In this document: piece by piece, positions 1 through 9,785 of the stretch
Layout: each line of letters starts with the position of its first letter
Position numbering within the stretch: position 1 is the first letter of the stretch
Notes under the pieces: generated by a model
What the model was told of the DNA's origin: nothing
Seen by the model: only the letters and a program-made list of their open reading frames with translations
Databases searched by the model: none
Program-made: the position numbers and the translations under genes
Assembly (NCBI RefSeq): GCF_002088975.1
Contig: NZ_NCST01000039.1
Location: 1-60,098, forward strand
Direction: 5' to 3'
DNA length: 60,098 nucleotides
Source: Henriciella aquimarina
GTDB taxonomy: Bacteria > Pseudomonadota > Alphaproteobacteria > Caulobacterales > Hyphomonadaceae

Positions 1-1069
1 CGGAAATGCGCGTGTCGGGTGCCGCCGAGCCGTCATCGAAGGCCATGGCATAGATGAAGGGCTTCAGCGTCGAGCCGGGCGAGCGCGCCTGCGCGGTGAG
101 GTCCAGCCAGCCGCCCGCCATGTCGCGCGAGGCCGAGCCGACAGCCGCGCGCACGCCCCGTGTCGGAATGTCGACCACGAGGATGGCCACCTGGGTCTGG
201 TTCCCGAACTCTTTTGCATGTTCGAAGGCGAGCGCTTCCATTTCCCGCTGCAGCTTGGCGTCCAGCGTCGAGCGGACGTCTCCACCCGCCACCTCGGCGG
301 CGCGCGCGGTCGCATGCCAGGCCTCTGCCGGGAAGGCATGGTCGCCGGTCGGCATGATCGAACTTCGCGCCTCTTCGGCGCGGGCGGCATCGAGATAGCC
401 GAGCCGTTCGAGCTTGGCGACGATCGCCTTGCGCCCGGCATCGGCGCCTTTCGGGCGCAGATCCGGCCGGCGCACTTCAGGGCTTTGCGGCAACGCGATC
501 AGCAGCGCGATCTGGTCATCCGACAACTGGTCCGGGGCGCGCCCGAAATAGCGCCAGCTCGCCGCGCGGATGCCTTCGATATTGCCCCCATAGGGCGTCA
601 GGGTGAGATAGAGTTCGAGGATCTCTTCCTTCGACAGGCGCTGCTCGATCTGCCAGGCGCGGAACATCTCGATCAGCTTGGACGGGATTGTGCGCTCGCG
701 CGGCTCCAGCAGGCGGGCGGTCTGCATCGTGATGGTCGAACCGCCGGAGACGATGCGCCCGGCCAGGGCCGAACTCCAGGCCGCGCGCACCATGCCGATC
801 CAGTCGACGCCCCTGTGGCGCCAGAACCGCTGGTCCTCCACCTCAAGCAGTGACTCGATGAAGACCGGGTCGATCTCGTCCAGGTTGGCCTTGAAGCGCC
901 AATAATGGTCCGGCGTCGGAATGGCGCGCAGCGGGCGGCCATCGCGGTCGGTGACCATGATGGAGACCGTCTCGCCCCGCTCCAGCGGCGGCGGGAAGAC
1001 CCGGTCGAGGGCATAGGCGGCGGCCAGCACTGCCGCGAAGGCAATTGCCAGCCGCTTCAGCCAGATCAT
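1..1069 (-). CDS. pbpC: Penicillin-binding protein 1C, 5' part (cut by window edge)
   Basis: This is a class A peptidoglycan synthase that polymerises and cross-links murein at the outer face of the inner membrane. The first 356 codons are visible, about half of the usual 750-800. A short membrane anchor covers residues 5-20. The GT51 glycosyltransferase shows the catalytic glutamate motif EDQRFWRHRG (Glu78) and GGSTITMQTARLL. The transpeptidase begins with SPGSTLKPF, whose SxxK serine is residue 333 (codon 71-73). The start ATG overlaps the stop of the upstream alpha-2-macroglobulin gene by four bases (ATGA), so the two are probably translated together. This pairing recurs in many proteobacteria and is read as murein repair coupled to periplasmic protease trapping. 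The identification is firm; the C-terminal domain lies outside the window. Confidence 0.94.
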   Translation of the reverse strand, partial: MIWLKRLAIAFAAVLAAAYALDRVFPPPLERGETVSIMVTDRDGRPLRAIPTPDHYWRFKANLDEIDPVFIESLLEVEDQRFWRHRGVDWIGMVRAAWSSALAGRIVSGGSTITMQTARLLEPRERTIPSKLIEMFRAWQIEQRLSKEEILELYLTLTPYGGNIEGIRAASWRYFGRAPDQLSDDQIALLIALPQSPEVRRPDLRPKGADAGRKAIVAKLERLGYLDAARAEEARSSIMPTGDHAFPAEAWHATARAAEVAGGDVRSTLDAKLQREMEALAFEHAKEFGNQTQVAILVVDIPTRGVRAAVGSASRDMAGGWLDLTAQARSPGSTLKPFIYAMAFDDGSAAPDTRIS

Positions 1070-4000
1070 TTCTGTCCGCCTGTCGTTGCGTTCTGCGTGT
1101 CGATAGTGATGCGGCCCGGCGCCGAGCGGGCGAAGACGTCGGGGCGGTACATGTCCTCGGCGTTCACGCCCGGCATGGCGTAATTGCCCGGCGTCACCGC
1201 GCGCACGACATAGGCAAGCCGCACCGGCTCGTCACGTACATCGACGGCGGCGACGAAACGGTCATCGCGCGCTTCGGCGGTCTTGGCCTCGTCGATCTCG
1301 CCCAGCCAGGAGAAGGCGCCATCGGTGCCCTCGGACCGCTTGCCATCGGCGGGCTTCAGCACCGTCTCGATCTCGAAACCGGCGGGCAGCAGGTCGGCGA
1401 CGATCACCGGATTGGTCCGCTTCTGCTCGGGATTCAGCTGCACTGAGACGACAAGCTGGTCGCCCTGACGCAGGCTGCCGAGATCGACAGACCGCCCGGT
1501 CATGGAACGGATCGATTTCGCCACGCGCAGCTTCGAGGAAACCGCCGGCGGTGGGCTCGACGGTTCGCCGCGCACCATCACGGTGCGGAACATGGGCGGG
1601 GAGCCCTCTTCCAGCGTGAAGCTGACATCGGCGGTCGCCTGCTCGTCATTCAGGACATAGCGGCGGTCATTATTGTTGCCGCGGCCCAGCCCCTCGACGC
1701 TGAGGCGCAGTTCGCCGGCCTCTTCATTCATGCCGTTAACGGCCAGCAGCGCGAAGGCCTTTTCCTGCGTCGTCAGCTCGCTCGGATCGGGCACATCCTC
1801 GCCCAGCCTTTCGGCAAGGCGGGCAACATGCTCGTTGAAGCCGGTCTCGGCGGCGAGCGCGAGCACGCCGGTCAGGTCACGCAGCGGCGTCTGGTAATAG
1901 TCGCCGTCATTCTCATAGCCGAGCGCCTCTTCCGCCGAGCTGAAGGCGCTATTGGCCCGCGAGCGGTCGCCCATATAGGAGAGCGCCGCGGCGATGTGGG
2001 CGCGCGCCAGCGGGCTCTCGATCTTGTCGAGTTCGCGGTCGTGCAGATAGCGCAGCCGGCTCATATCGGCCTTGCCGGCCTTGGCGAGCACATAGAGCGC
2101 ATAGGCCGAGGAGCGGCGCATCAGCTTCTTCTCGGTGTCGCTGTGCCAGCGGCTTTCCCAGACATCGGTGTCATAGCCATAGGCGCGCCACGCATCACCC
2201 TGCGCAATCGCGCGCATCGACTCGTAAGCCCGGTCGAGCGCTTCCTGCGGAACTTCATAGCCCGCTTCGCTGGCGCGGTAGAGGAAGTCGGTCGTATAGG
2301 CGCCGAGCCAGGGCGTGGCATTGCGGTCACCCTCGCGCCATAGGCCGAAGGCGCCTTCGCCGGACTGACGATTCAGCACAGCGGTCACGGCTTCCTGCAC
2401 CTGCGTCTTCACCGGCTCGCGGCTGTCTTCCTCCGCGCCCATGGCGACCAGCTGGTCTTCATAGAGCAGCGGCAGGGCACGGCTGATGGTCTGTTCGGTA
2501 CAGCCATACGGATAGCGCGCCAGCGAGGCATAAAGCGCATTCGCATCCAGCGGCAGCGTCGAGAAGGTAATGCTCACCTCGGCGGTGTCGGCCACATAGC
2601 TCGCCAGCAGATTGTCCGGGATCGACCAGCTGTCGCCCACCTCCATCATGCTGGTCGAGATGCTGGTTGCCGGCAGCCAGGGCGAGCGCGCCTGGATCTT
2701 GTACTCGCGATTGACCGAATAGTTCTTCGGCCCGTCGACGCTGAGCTTGAGGTCGGCAATGCCGGTCGCGTCCGCCTTCACCGTGATGCCTTCGTCGACA
2801 CGCTGGCCCTGCGGGATCTGGCGGGAGACCTGCTTGGCCGGAACGTCCAGCGGATTGGTCACGTCGAGTTCGGCGGTAAAGGTGCCCTCTTCCAGCTCGA
2901 TATTGTCGATGGAGACCGTGGCCAGCGCCTCATCGCCCGGCGCCAGGAAGCGCGGCAGGATCAGGTCGGCCGGCGCCGGATCGCGCACCGTCATCGGCTG
3001 GCTCGCCGCGCCGAGGCCGGTCTCCGACCAGGCGACGGCCATCAGGCGCAGCTCGCCATTGAAGTCCGGCACATCGAAGGTGACCTTCGCCTTGCCGTTG
3101 CGCCCGACATCGACCAGGCCGGAGAACAGCGCCACCGTTTTGGTCGGCACCACGGTCAGGCCCTCGCCACCAAGCTGGTCGCCGCCGGTGCGCACTTCGG
3201 CCGGAAGCCCCATGTTCGGATCGAGCAGGCGGCCATAATCGTCATAGATATCAACGCCGAGCGCCTTCTTCCCGAAGTAATAGTCGACCGGGTCCGGGCT
3301 CTCGAACTTGGTGAGCCGCAGGATGCCTTCATCGACAGCCGCCAGCGTCAGCCAGATATGCTCGCCCGGCCCGCCGGAGACATCCACATCGATGGTGTGC
3401 TCGCGGCGCGGGCGCACCAGCTCCGGCGCGTCGATGGTGACATCGAAGGTGCGCTCATCCATGTCGAGCGGCACATAGCCGACGCCAACCGCGCGGCGCG
3501 GCTTCGACTGCACGACCGGGTCGCGCGGGGTGTAGACATTGACGAGCACATAGGCGCCCTCGCCCCATTCCTCGGTCACCGGCAGGGTGAACTGCGTGCC
3601 CTCGGCGGAGACATCGCGCGTCTGGACCGAAAGCACCTTGTCGGTCGCCACAACGATCTGCGCCTCGCCGTCATAGGGCGGGACGACGGTGATGGCCGCC
3701 GGACGCCCGGCAACGATCTTCTGCTCCTCGACGATCACCTGCACACGGTCGGGGGCCTCGACGCCTTCATCGGAGACATAGCCGCCCCAGCCGACATAGA
3801 ATTGCGTGCTGGCTTCGGCCTGGGTGCCCTCGGCGCTGACGATCAGCTGGTGTTCGCCCCAGTCGAGCCCGTCGACGCTGATCGACTGCGTCGTGCCATC
3901 AGTATCGACCACGCCTTCATTGACGGTGCTGACCGTGCGCGAGCGGCGCCAGCGCCACTGGCCGTCCTCGCGGTACCAGTCATAGTGATAGTCGATGGAA

Positions 4001-6021
4001 ATGACTTTCCAGGAGAGCTCTGTCTCGACAATCGCACCGCTGGCATCCACGGCGGCGAGGTCGAACTTCACCGGCTCGTCCTTGTCGGCGCGCCCGTCGA
4101 AATCCTCCTTGATGCCGAGATAGAGGTCACGCGGGCGGTACGGGATGCGCACGCTCTCGGTGACGGCACGACCGCCCGGTTCGAGCACGCTGACATTGGT
4201 GTTGAGCCTGAGCGGGCGGTCGGACTCGCTGCCACGATTGCCGGGCGAGAGCTGCAGCGTCGCCTTGCCGGCGCCGTCGCTCGTGCGGTCGTCGAGTTCG
4301 ATGATCTGTTCGTTGAAGGTCGCGTCATGGCGCCCGAAATCGAAGCCGTCAAACGCCTCGAACGGGCTCGGATCGGGCTCGACCCGCGCCTGGGTCTGCA
4401 CCGTCAGCCCGGCGCCCGGCGCACCATAGAGGAAGCGGGAATCCACCTCGATCTGGCGGGTCTCGCCGGCACGGATCGGGGTGTCCTCATCGGTCTCCAG
4501 CTCCACGGCAATGCGCTGCGGGACGAAGTCCTCGACCGCGAAGCGCAAGCTGCCGGCCTCGCCCAGCCCGTCAATCTCGAGCGCGGCGCGCCACATGCCG
4601 CGCGAGGCGGTTTTGGCGAGCTTGAAGTCCCACTGGATCGCCCCGCCCTCGGCATTCGGGAAGCGGTAGCGGTCGGCTTCCAGCCCGTTCGGGCGGTAGA
4701 TGACGAGATTGCCGGCGCGGTTCTCGATCGCTTCGGCGGCGCGATCACGCATCATGGCGGTGAGGTGGACCACCTCGCCCGGGCGGTAGATGCCGCGGTC
4801 GCCATAGACATAGCCATCGACCAGGCCGGGCGTCCGCCGCCCGCCTGTGTGTTCTTCCGACAGGTCGACCGGCGCGCGCGTCAGGTCGAGGACGGCCAGA
4901 TCGCCTTTCGCGCCGAAGGCCATGACCATGCGCGGGGCCATATTGCCCTCGCCATTGAGCAGCGGCGCGGCAAAACGCACGCGGCCCTCATCATTGGTCT
5001 CGCTCTGGCCGAGGATCTCGTTGTTGAAAGCGATCAGCTGGACGCGCGTATTCGGCAGGACCTCGCCATCCTGCAGCGAGCGCAGGGTCACATCGAGACC
5101 CTCCTCGCCGCGATAGGCCGTCAGCGCCAGATTGGTCAGCATGATCCAGCGGCGCGCAGACGCGGCCGGGCCGTCATAGCGGTTGATGTCCTTGGCGTCC
5201 TGCAGCTCGACGAAATAGGAGCCGGGCTTCAGCTCGCCGATGACATCGGGCAGCGGAAAGACCGTCGTCACCGGCGCATTGGTGACATTGTCGATCTCCA
5301 TCGTGCCGGACCAGACCTCGCTGGAGACATCGCGCGGGTCGTCTTCGCCGTAGAGGTAGGAATAGCGCCCCTGCGGAGCTTCCTGGCCCTGGCTGATCTT
5401 CTTGAAGGCAAGCGCGCGATCATTCACGCGGTAGACCGTGACCTTCACCTCCTCGACATTCACCGTCTCGATGGGCAGGCCGTCGGCATCGTCGCGCGGC
5501 AGGATCACCCCGGCGCCCTTGAAGCCGACATAGGGCGGGCGGTCCTCGAAGCTGATCTGGACGTCTTCCTCGCGTTCGATCTCGCGCCCGTCGGCGCCCG
5601 GCAGGCCTTCCAGAATGGTCGCGGTATAGCTCTGCGCGAAGTCGAGCCCTTCCAGGCAGAGCTCGCGGCCCTCGACGCTATAGGCCGGGCGCACGGCCGG
5701 CTGCATGCGGATATAGGTGGAATAGTCGACATCCGGGTCGAGCGGCTGGGAGAAGACCAGGCAGGCGCGCGGCTGGTTGCCGCTCGTATCCGGGGCATAG
5801 CGGAAATAGGTGAACTCATTTTCTTCCTGCGCGGCGAGCTTCTGGCGCTGCTCTTCGCGCCGCTCGGCGGCCCGCTGATCGGCCGGGGAACGTTCGACGA
5901 CCTGGCCGCCGGCGTCTTCCGGAACAGCTGTTGGGGGTTCGTCGCCACCGCCGCACGCGGCAAGGGCCATGAACAGTCCTGCGAGAATTAGGCCCCTTGC
6001 CCGAATAGTGCGCCCGGTCAT
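1066..6021 (-). CDS. yfhM: Alpha-2-macroglobulin family lipoprotein with CTEQ thioester
   Basis: This 1651-residue protein belongs to the bacterial alpha-2-macroglobulin family, thought to trap proteases in the periplasm. The signal peptide ends in the lipobox LAAC, followed by CGGG. The thioester motif CTEQ lies at about residue 1174 (bases 2491-2502) within YPYGCTEQT, so this is the thioester-bearing class that travels with pbpC rather than the motif-free class. The length matches the family (about 1600-1700). I chose ATG 6021 because AGGGAGGA lies just upstream. An ATG at 6078 would add 19 residues before the signal peptide with no better ribosome binding site. It overlaps pbpC by four bases. 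A very long open frame on the opposite strand is a codon-bias shadow. Confidence 0.96.
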   Translation of the reverse strand: MTGRTIRARGLILAGLFMALAACGGGDEPPTAVPEDAGGQVVERSPADQRAAERREEQRQKLAAQEENEFTYFRYAPDTSGNQPRACLVFSQPLDPDVDYSTYIRMQPAVRPAYSVEGRELCLEGLDFAQSYTATILEGLPGADGREIEREEDVQISFEDRPPYVGFKGAGVILPRDDADGLPIETVNVEEVKVTVYRVNDRALAFKKISQGQEAPQGRYSYLYGEDDPRDVSSEVWSGTMEIDNVTNAPVTTVFPLPDVIGELKPGSYFVELQDAKDINRYDGPAASARRWIMLTNLALTAYRGEEGLDVTLRSLQDGEVLPNTRVQLIAFNNEILGQSETNDEGRVRFAAPLLNGEGNMAPRMVMAFGAKGDLAVLDLTRAPVDLSEEHTGGRRTPGLVDGYVYGDRGIYRPGEVVHLTAMMRDRAAEAIENRAGNLVIYRPNGLEADRYRFPNAEGGAIQWDFKLAKTASRGMWRAALEIDGLGEAGSLRFAVEDFVPQRIAVELETDEDTPIRAGETRQIEVDSRFLYGAPGAGLTVQTQARVEPDPSPFEAFDGFDFGRHDATFNEQIIELDDRTSDGAGKATLQLSPGNRGSESDRPLRLNTNVSVLEPGGRAVTESVRIPYRPRDLYLGIKEDFDGRADKDEPVKFDLAAVDASGAIVETELSWKVISIDYHYDWYREDGQWRWRRSRTVSTVNEGVVDTDGTTQSISVDGLDWGEHQLIVSAEGTQAEASTQFYVGWGGYVSDEGVEAPDRVQVIVEEQKIVAGRPAAITVVPPYDGEAQIVVATDKVLSVQTRDVSAEGTQFTLPVTEEWGEGAYVLVNVYTPRDPVVQSKPRRAVGVGYVPLDMDERTFDVTIDAPELVRPRREHTIDVDVSGGPGEHIWLTLAAVDEGILRLTKFESPDPVDYYFGKKALGVDIYDDYGRLLDPNMGLPAEVRTGGDQLGGEGLTVVPTKTVALFSGLVDVGRNGKAKVTFDVPDFNGELRLMAVAWSETGLGAASQPMTVRDPAPADLILPRFLAPGDEALATVSIDNIELEEGTFTAELDVTNPLDVPAKQVSRQIPQGQRVDEGITVKADATGIADLKLSVDGPKNYSVNREYKIQARSPWLPATSISTSMMEVGDSWSIPDNLLASYVADTAEVSITFSTLPLDANALYASLARYPYGCTEQTISRALPLLYEDQLVAMGAEEDSREPVKTQVQEAVTAVLNRQSGEGAFGLWREGDRNATPWLGAYTTDFLYRASEAGYEVPQEALDRAYESMRAIAQGDAWRAYGYDTDVWESRWHSDTEKKLMRRSSAYALYVLAKAGKADMSRLRYLHDRELDKIESPLARAHIAAALSYMGDRSRANSAFSSAEEALGYENDGDYYQTPLRDLTGVLALAAETGFNEHVARLAERLGEDVPDPSELTTQEKAFALLAVNGMNEEAGELRLSVEGLGRGNNNDRRYVLNDEQATADVSFTLEEGSPPMFRTVMVRGEPSSPPPAVSSKLRVAKSIRSMTGRSVDLGSLRQGDQLVVSVQLNPEQKRTNPVIVADLLPAGFEIETVLKPADGKRSEGTDGAFSWLGEIDEAKTAEARDDRFVAAVDVRDEPVRLAYVVRAVTPGNYAMPGVNAEDMYRPDVFARSAPGRITIDTQNATTGGQK

Positions 6022-6114
6022 CGTCCGAATCCTCCCTGTGTGAGCGAATACCTTTACAGGAAGTTGCTGTGCCGCCAACAGGGCGGGAATTGGACTTTTT
6101 AAGGAATTTTCATT

Positions 6115-7314
6115 CTGGCCGAACGGTTTGAAACCATAGTTTTAGGCGCCGGTGCCGCCGGGCTTTTCTGCGCCGCACGGGCGGGCGCGCACGGACAATC
6201 CGTGTGCGTCATCGACCATGCCGCCAAACCGGCCGAGAAAGTGCGCATCTCCGGCGGCGGGCGGTGCAACTTCACCAATATCCACACCACGCCTGCGAAC
6301 TTCCTTTCCGAAAACCCGCATTTCGCCAAGTCGGCGCTCGCGCGCTACACGCCCTGGGATTTCTGCGACCTCGTCGCCCGCCACGGCCTGACCTGGCATG
6401 AGAAGACGCTGGGCCAGCTCTTTTGCGACCAGAGGAGCGGCGCCATCATCCAGATGCTGCTGGACGAACTCGATGCCGTGAACGGCACGCTGCGCCTGTC
6501 GACCAGTCTCTCCGAGGTACGCCACGCCGACGGGCGCTTCCATGTCGAGACGAGCGGGGGCGCGCTCATCGCCGACAACCTCGTCGTTGCCACGGGCGGG
6601 CTTTCCATTCCGAAGATGGGGGCCTCGGGGCTCGCCTATGACCTTGCCCGCCAGTTCGGCCATGACATCGTGTCGACCCGCCCGGCGCTTGTGCCCTTCA
6701 CCTTTACCGGCGCTTTGAAAGACACCTTCTCCGGGCTCTCCGGTGTGGCCTGCCCGGTCGATGCGCAGGCCGCCCGCGGGCCGGACTTTCACGAGGCGAT
6801 GCTGTTTACCCATCGCGGGCTATCCGGCCCGGCCATGCTGCAGGTCTCCTCCTACTGGCGCGAGACCGAAGCCCTCTCCATCGATCTTGCCCCCGGCTGG
6901 TCGGTGGTCGACGCGCTGAACGAGGCCAAGGCCAACAGCCCGAAGCAGCGCCTGTCGACCTGGCTGTCGGGCCACTACCCCGACCGGCTGGCCGCCGAAA
7001 TCGCCGGCTGGCCGGGCGTGCCGGGCGAGAAACAGCTGGCCAATCTCTCCAGGGCCGAGACCGACCAGCTCGCCATCACGCTCAAGAAATGGCGGATCAC
7101 GCCCGCCGGGACCGAGGGCTGGCGCACCGCCGAAGTCACCGCTGGCGGCATCTCCACCGACGGGCTTTCCTCGCGCAGCCTGGAGAGCAAGACCGTGCCC
7201 GGGCTCTATTTCATCGGCGAATGCGTGGATGTGACCGGCTGGCTCGGCGGCTACAATTTCCAGTGGGCCTGGGCGAGCGCGGCTGCCGCCGGTGAGGCGC
7301 TCGCGTCTCATTGA
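6115..7314 (+). CDS. YhiN/HI0933-type FAD-dependent oxidoreductase with a non-canonical start
   Basis: This flavoprotein of the HI0933/YhiN (aminoacetone oxidase-like) family has about 399 residues, normal for the family. Its physiological substrate is not established. The N-terminal Rossmann dinucleotide site reads IVLGAGAAG and is followed by KVRISGGGRCNFTN, which is diagnostic. Near the C-terminus GLYFIGECVDVTGWLGGYNFQWAWASG-like sequence marks the FAD-binding end. No ATG, GTG or TTG lies before the Rossmann motif in this frame: a stop at 6100-6102 is followed only by ATT (6106, 6112), CTG (6115) and ATA. The ribosome binding site AAGGA at 6101-6105 sits nine bases before CTG and six before ATT 6112. 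The first GTG (6202) would delete the FAD-binding glycines. I place the start at CTG 6115, with ATT 6112 as the alternative. Confidence 0.85.
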   Translation: MAERFETIVLGAGAAGLFCAARAGAHGQSVCVIDHAAKPAEKVRISGGGRCNFTNIHTTPANFLSENPHFAKSALARYTPWDFCDLVARHGLTWHEKTLGQLFCDQRSGAIIQMLLDELDAVNGTLRLSTSLSEVRHADGRFHVETSGGALIADNLVVATGGLSIPKMGASGLAYDLARQFGHDIVSTRPALVPFTFTGALKDTFSGLSGVACPVDAQAARGPDFHEAMLFTHRGLSGPAMLQVSSYWRETEALSIDLAPGWSVVDALNEAKANSPKQRLSTWLSGHYPDRLAAEIAGWPGVPGEKQLANLSRAETDQLAITLKKWRITPAGTEGWRTAEVTAGGISTDGLSSRSLESKTVPGLYFIGECVDVTGWLGGYNFQWAWASAAAAGEALASH

Positions 7315-7401
7315 ACGAGACTATAGCTCTGCCTCCATTATCAATGGAAACATGATGCCTCCCTTTCGTTGGACCTGTTCACCCAGCAAAGGAGATGCCC
7401 C

Positions 7402-8919
7402 ATGGCCGACAAGAGCAAGACGTTCACCACAACCGCCGGGGCGCCCTGGCCGAACAATCAGGACTCGATCACGGCCGGCGAGCGCGGGCCGCTCCTGATG
7501 CAGGACTACCAGCTGCTGGAAAAGCTCGCCCACCAGAACCGCGAGCGCATTCCGGAACGCACCGTTCACGCCAAGGGCTGGGGCGCGCATGGCGAGCTGG
7601 TCATCACCGGAGACATCTCGAAATACACCAGGGCGAAATGCCTGCAGCCCGGCGCGAAAACGCCGATGATTGCCCGCTTCTCGACCGTCGCCGGTGAGCG
7701 CGGCGCCGCCGATCATGAGCGTGACGTGCGCGGCTTCGCCCTGAAATTCTACACCGAGGAAGGCAACTGGGACATGGTCGGCAACAACACGCCGGTCTTC
7801 TTCGTGCGCGACCCGTACAAGTTCCCCGACTTCATCCACACCCAGAAACGCCATCCCAAGACGAATATGCGCTCCCCGACGGCGATGTGGGATTTCTGGT
7901 CGCTCTCGCCGGAAAGCCTGCACCAGGTCACCATCCTGATGTCGGACCGGGGCCTGCCGGTCAGCCCGATGCACATGAACGGCTATGGCTCGCACACCTT
8001 CTCGCTCTGGAATGATGCCGGCGAGCGCTTCTGGGTGAAGTTCCACTTCAAGACCCAGCAAGGCCACGAACATTACACCAATGACGAGGCCGAACAGGTC
8101 ACCGGCAAGACCCGCGAGGGCTATCAGGAACGGCTGTACAATTCCATCGAGGACGGGAAATTCCCGCGCTGGAGCTTCCAGATCCAGGTGATGAGCGAGG
8201 AAGACGCCTATAAGTGCGACTTCAACCCGTTCGACCTCACCAAGGTCTGGCCGCATGCCGATTTCCCGCCCATCGAGGTCGGCTATTTCGAACTCAACCG
8301 GAACCCGGAAAACTATTTCGCCGAGATCGAGAACGCAGCCTTCTCGCCCTCGAATACCGTGCCGGGCATCTCCTGGTCGCCGGACAAGATGCTGCAGGCG
8401 CGCATCTTCGCCTATGCCGACGCCCACCGCTACCGCCTGGGCACGCATTATGAGCAGATCCCGGTCAACCGCCCGAAATGCCCGGTCCATCACTATCACA
8501 TGGATGGCGAGATGAACGTCTATGGCGGCATCAAGACAGGCGATCCGAACGCCTATTACGAGCCGAACTCCATGAACGGCCCGACCGAGGTGCCTTCAGC
8601 ACAGGAACCGCCGCTCAAGGTTTCCGGCGATGCCGACCGGTACAATCACCGCGAAGGCCATGACGATTACAGCCAGGTTCGCACCCTCTTCGAGAAGGTC
8701 CTCGAGGACGACGAGAAAGAACGGCTTTTCATGAACATCGCCGGGACGTGGGGCGATGTGCCAGACTATATCTGCGAGCGCCAGCTGGCCGAGTTCAAGA
8801 AGGTTCACCCCGACTATGAGGCCGGCGTGCGCAAGGCCTGGGAAAAGGTCCGCGCCGAGGGCGGCTACAAACCGAACGCGGCGCCTGTGACCGAGAACAC
8901 CCCGCAAGCCGCGGAATAA
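7402..8919 (+). CDS. katA: Catalase (monofunctional, haem)
   Basis: This 505-residue clade-type small-subunit catalase converts hydrogen peroxide to water and oxygen. Visible landmarks are the distal haem histidine region [13 protein letters not shown], the distal Asn in [28 protein letters not shown], and the proximal haem tyrosine region [14 protein letters not shown]. Start ATG 7402 has the ribosome binding site AAAGGAG about eight bases upstream. An earlier in-frame ATG at 7369 lies before that site and is less likely. The gene stands alone, with a strong hairpin terminator behind it. The 87-base gap upstream is short; I could not define a convincing OxyR box in it. Confidence 0.97.
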   Translation: MADKSKTFTTTAGAPWPNNQDSITAGERGPLLMQDYQLLEKLAHQNRERIPERTVHAKGWGAHGELVITGDISKYTRAKCLQPGAKTPMIARFSTVAGERGAADHERDVRGFALKFYTEEGNWDMVGNNTPVFFVRDPYKFPDFIHTQKRHPKTNMRSPTAMWDFWSLSPESLHQVTILMSDRGLPVSPMHMNGYGSHTFSLWNDAGERFWVKFHFKTQQGHEHYTNDEAEQVTGKTREGYQERLYNSIEDGKFPRWSFQIQVMSEEDAYKCDFNPFDLTKVWPHADFPPIEVGYFELNRNPENYFAEIENAAFSPSNTVPGISWSPDKMLQARIFAYADAHRYRLGTHYEQIPVNRPKCPVHHYHMDGEMNVYGGIKTGDPNAYYEPNSMNGPTEVPSAQEPPLKVSGDADRYNHREGHDDYSQVRTLFEKVLEDDEKERLFMNIAGTWGDVPDYICERQLAEFKKVHPDYEAGVRKAWEKVRAEGGYKPNAAPVTENTPQAAE

Positions 8920-8949
8920 TCCCGACAGGGCCCGGGAGGCCCGTTGACT

Positions 8950-8999
8950 GGCGGGCGGAGACCTCCGGTATTTGCCGGATGGTCCGCCCGCCTCTTTTA
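8950..8999 (+). terminator. Rho-independent terminator after catalase
   Basis: GGCGGGCGGA at 8950-8959 pairs with TCCGCCCGCC at 8983-8992. Between them a further imperfect CTCCGG/CCGGAT stem closes on a small loop. TCTTTTA follows directly. The position, 30 bases after the catalase stop, fits a factor-independent terminator for that gene. Confidence 0.85.
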
Positions 9000-9058
9000 T
9001 GCGAGAACCATTCGCAACAACCTGCCGCCACGCACAGACCTGAGAGGGCCGGGCTTTG

Positions 9059-9415
9059 ATGATCGCTAGACTGCTCGGCTTCCTGTTCCTTGCGCTCGGG
9101 GCCATCGGGATATTCCTGCCCGTCTGGCCGACGACCATCTTCTGGATCATCGCCGCGCTCGCCTTTACCCGCTCCAGCCCGGCCATGCGCGACTGGATCT
9201 ATGCCCGCCCGAAGCTGGGCCCGCCCATCCGCGACTTTGTCGAACAGGGCACGCTGTCGCGCGCCTCCAAGACCGGGGCGATTGCAGGCATGAGCCTCGC
9301 CGCCGCGATCAGCACCGCGCTTCTCTGGGGCCGCTGGACCTGGATCGCCGTCGCGCTCGGCCTGATCGCCGTCGGCATGGCCTATGTCCTGACGCGGCCG
9401 AGCGAGCCTGTCTGA
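9059..9415 (+). CDS. DUF454 (YbaN-like) inner-membrane protein
   Basis: This 118-residue membrane protein has the DUF454 pattern. An N-terminal hydrophobic segment contains LGAIGIFLPVWPTTIFWI, followed by the conserved FTRSSPAMRDWI and RPKLGPPIRDF, then two more hydrophobic segments near the C-terminus. The family is widespread in Proteobacteria and has no established function. ATG 9059 is preferred over TTG 9056; GAGAGG lies about eleven bases upstream. Its last 34 bases overlap the 3' end of the HNH nuclease gene on the other strand. Confidence 0.9.
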   Translation: MIARLLGFLFLALGAIGIFLPVWPTTIFWIIAALAFTRSSPAMRDWIYARPKLGPPIRDFVEQGTLSRASKTGAIAGMSLAAAISTALLWGRWTWIAVALGLIAVGMAYVLTRPSEPV

Positions 9416-9660
9416 GCCTTTCCCTTGCGCTTGTTACAGCGCGCATGAGCGAGTTGGAGATTCTCGGCCCGGTCCGGGCCGCCAGCCGCGCGCGGAATAA
9501 TATGGTCGAAAGTCGGGCGCTCCTTCTTCCAGATCGCGGCATGGGCGACCTCGAAACGTGAGCGCGGCATGGCCTTGCCGCAAAGCGCGCAGTCGCCGGC
9601 CTGGGCCTGCCAGAGCCGGGCGAACAGATCGGTCTGCGGCGGGGTGATGGGCTGGCTCAT
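9382..9660 (-). CDS. HNH endonuclease domain protein
   Basis: This 92-residue protein is a compact HNH nuclease. CALC near residue 24 is the first half of a structural zinc site. FDHIIPRAAGG supplies the DH of the metal-binding histidine motif, and NLQLAHARCNKRKG gives the asparagine and the closing Cys. Small stand-alone HNH proteins of this kind are common in Alphaproteobacteria, and the substrate is unknown. The start is uncertain: ATG 9660 is used here, and an in-frame ATG at 9717 would add 19 residues; neither has a strong ribosome binding site. It converges on the DUF454 gene with a 34-base tail-to-tail overlap. No methyltransferase or phage gene is next to it, so a restriction or phage role is not supported here. 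Confidence 0.85.
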   Translation of the reverse strand: MSQPITPPQTDLFARLWQAQAGDCALCGKAMPRSRFEVAHAAIWKKERPTFDHIIPRAAGGPDRAENLQLAHARCNKRKGKAQTGSLGRVRT

Positions 9661-9785
9661 GCCGCCTGTCTGCGACACCTGCCCCGCCAAGTCGAGCCCG
9701 CCGCCTGCGGCGCTCATGCCGCTTTGACGCCAACAGGCCGGCTTGCTACTGGCAAGCCTCCTCCGCCCAGCCGCAGGGCCATCCC

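Noticed and set aside
3358..5991. 877-codon open frame on the plus strand opposite the macroglobulin gene
   Set aside because: It is a GC-bias shadow of a convincing gene, with low-complexity Ala/Arg/Asp/Leu composition and no domain.
7315..7401. OxyR box upstream of catalase
   Set aside because: ACTATAG-like bases are present, but the four-part spaced pattern is not matched.
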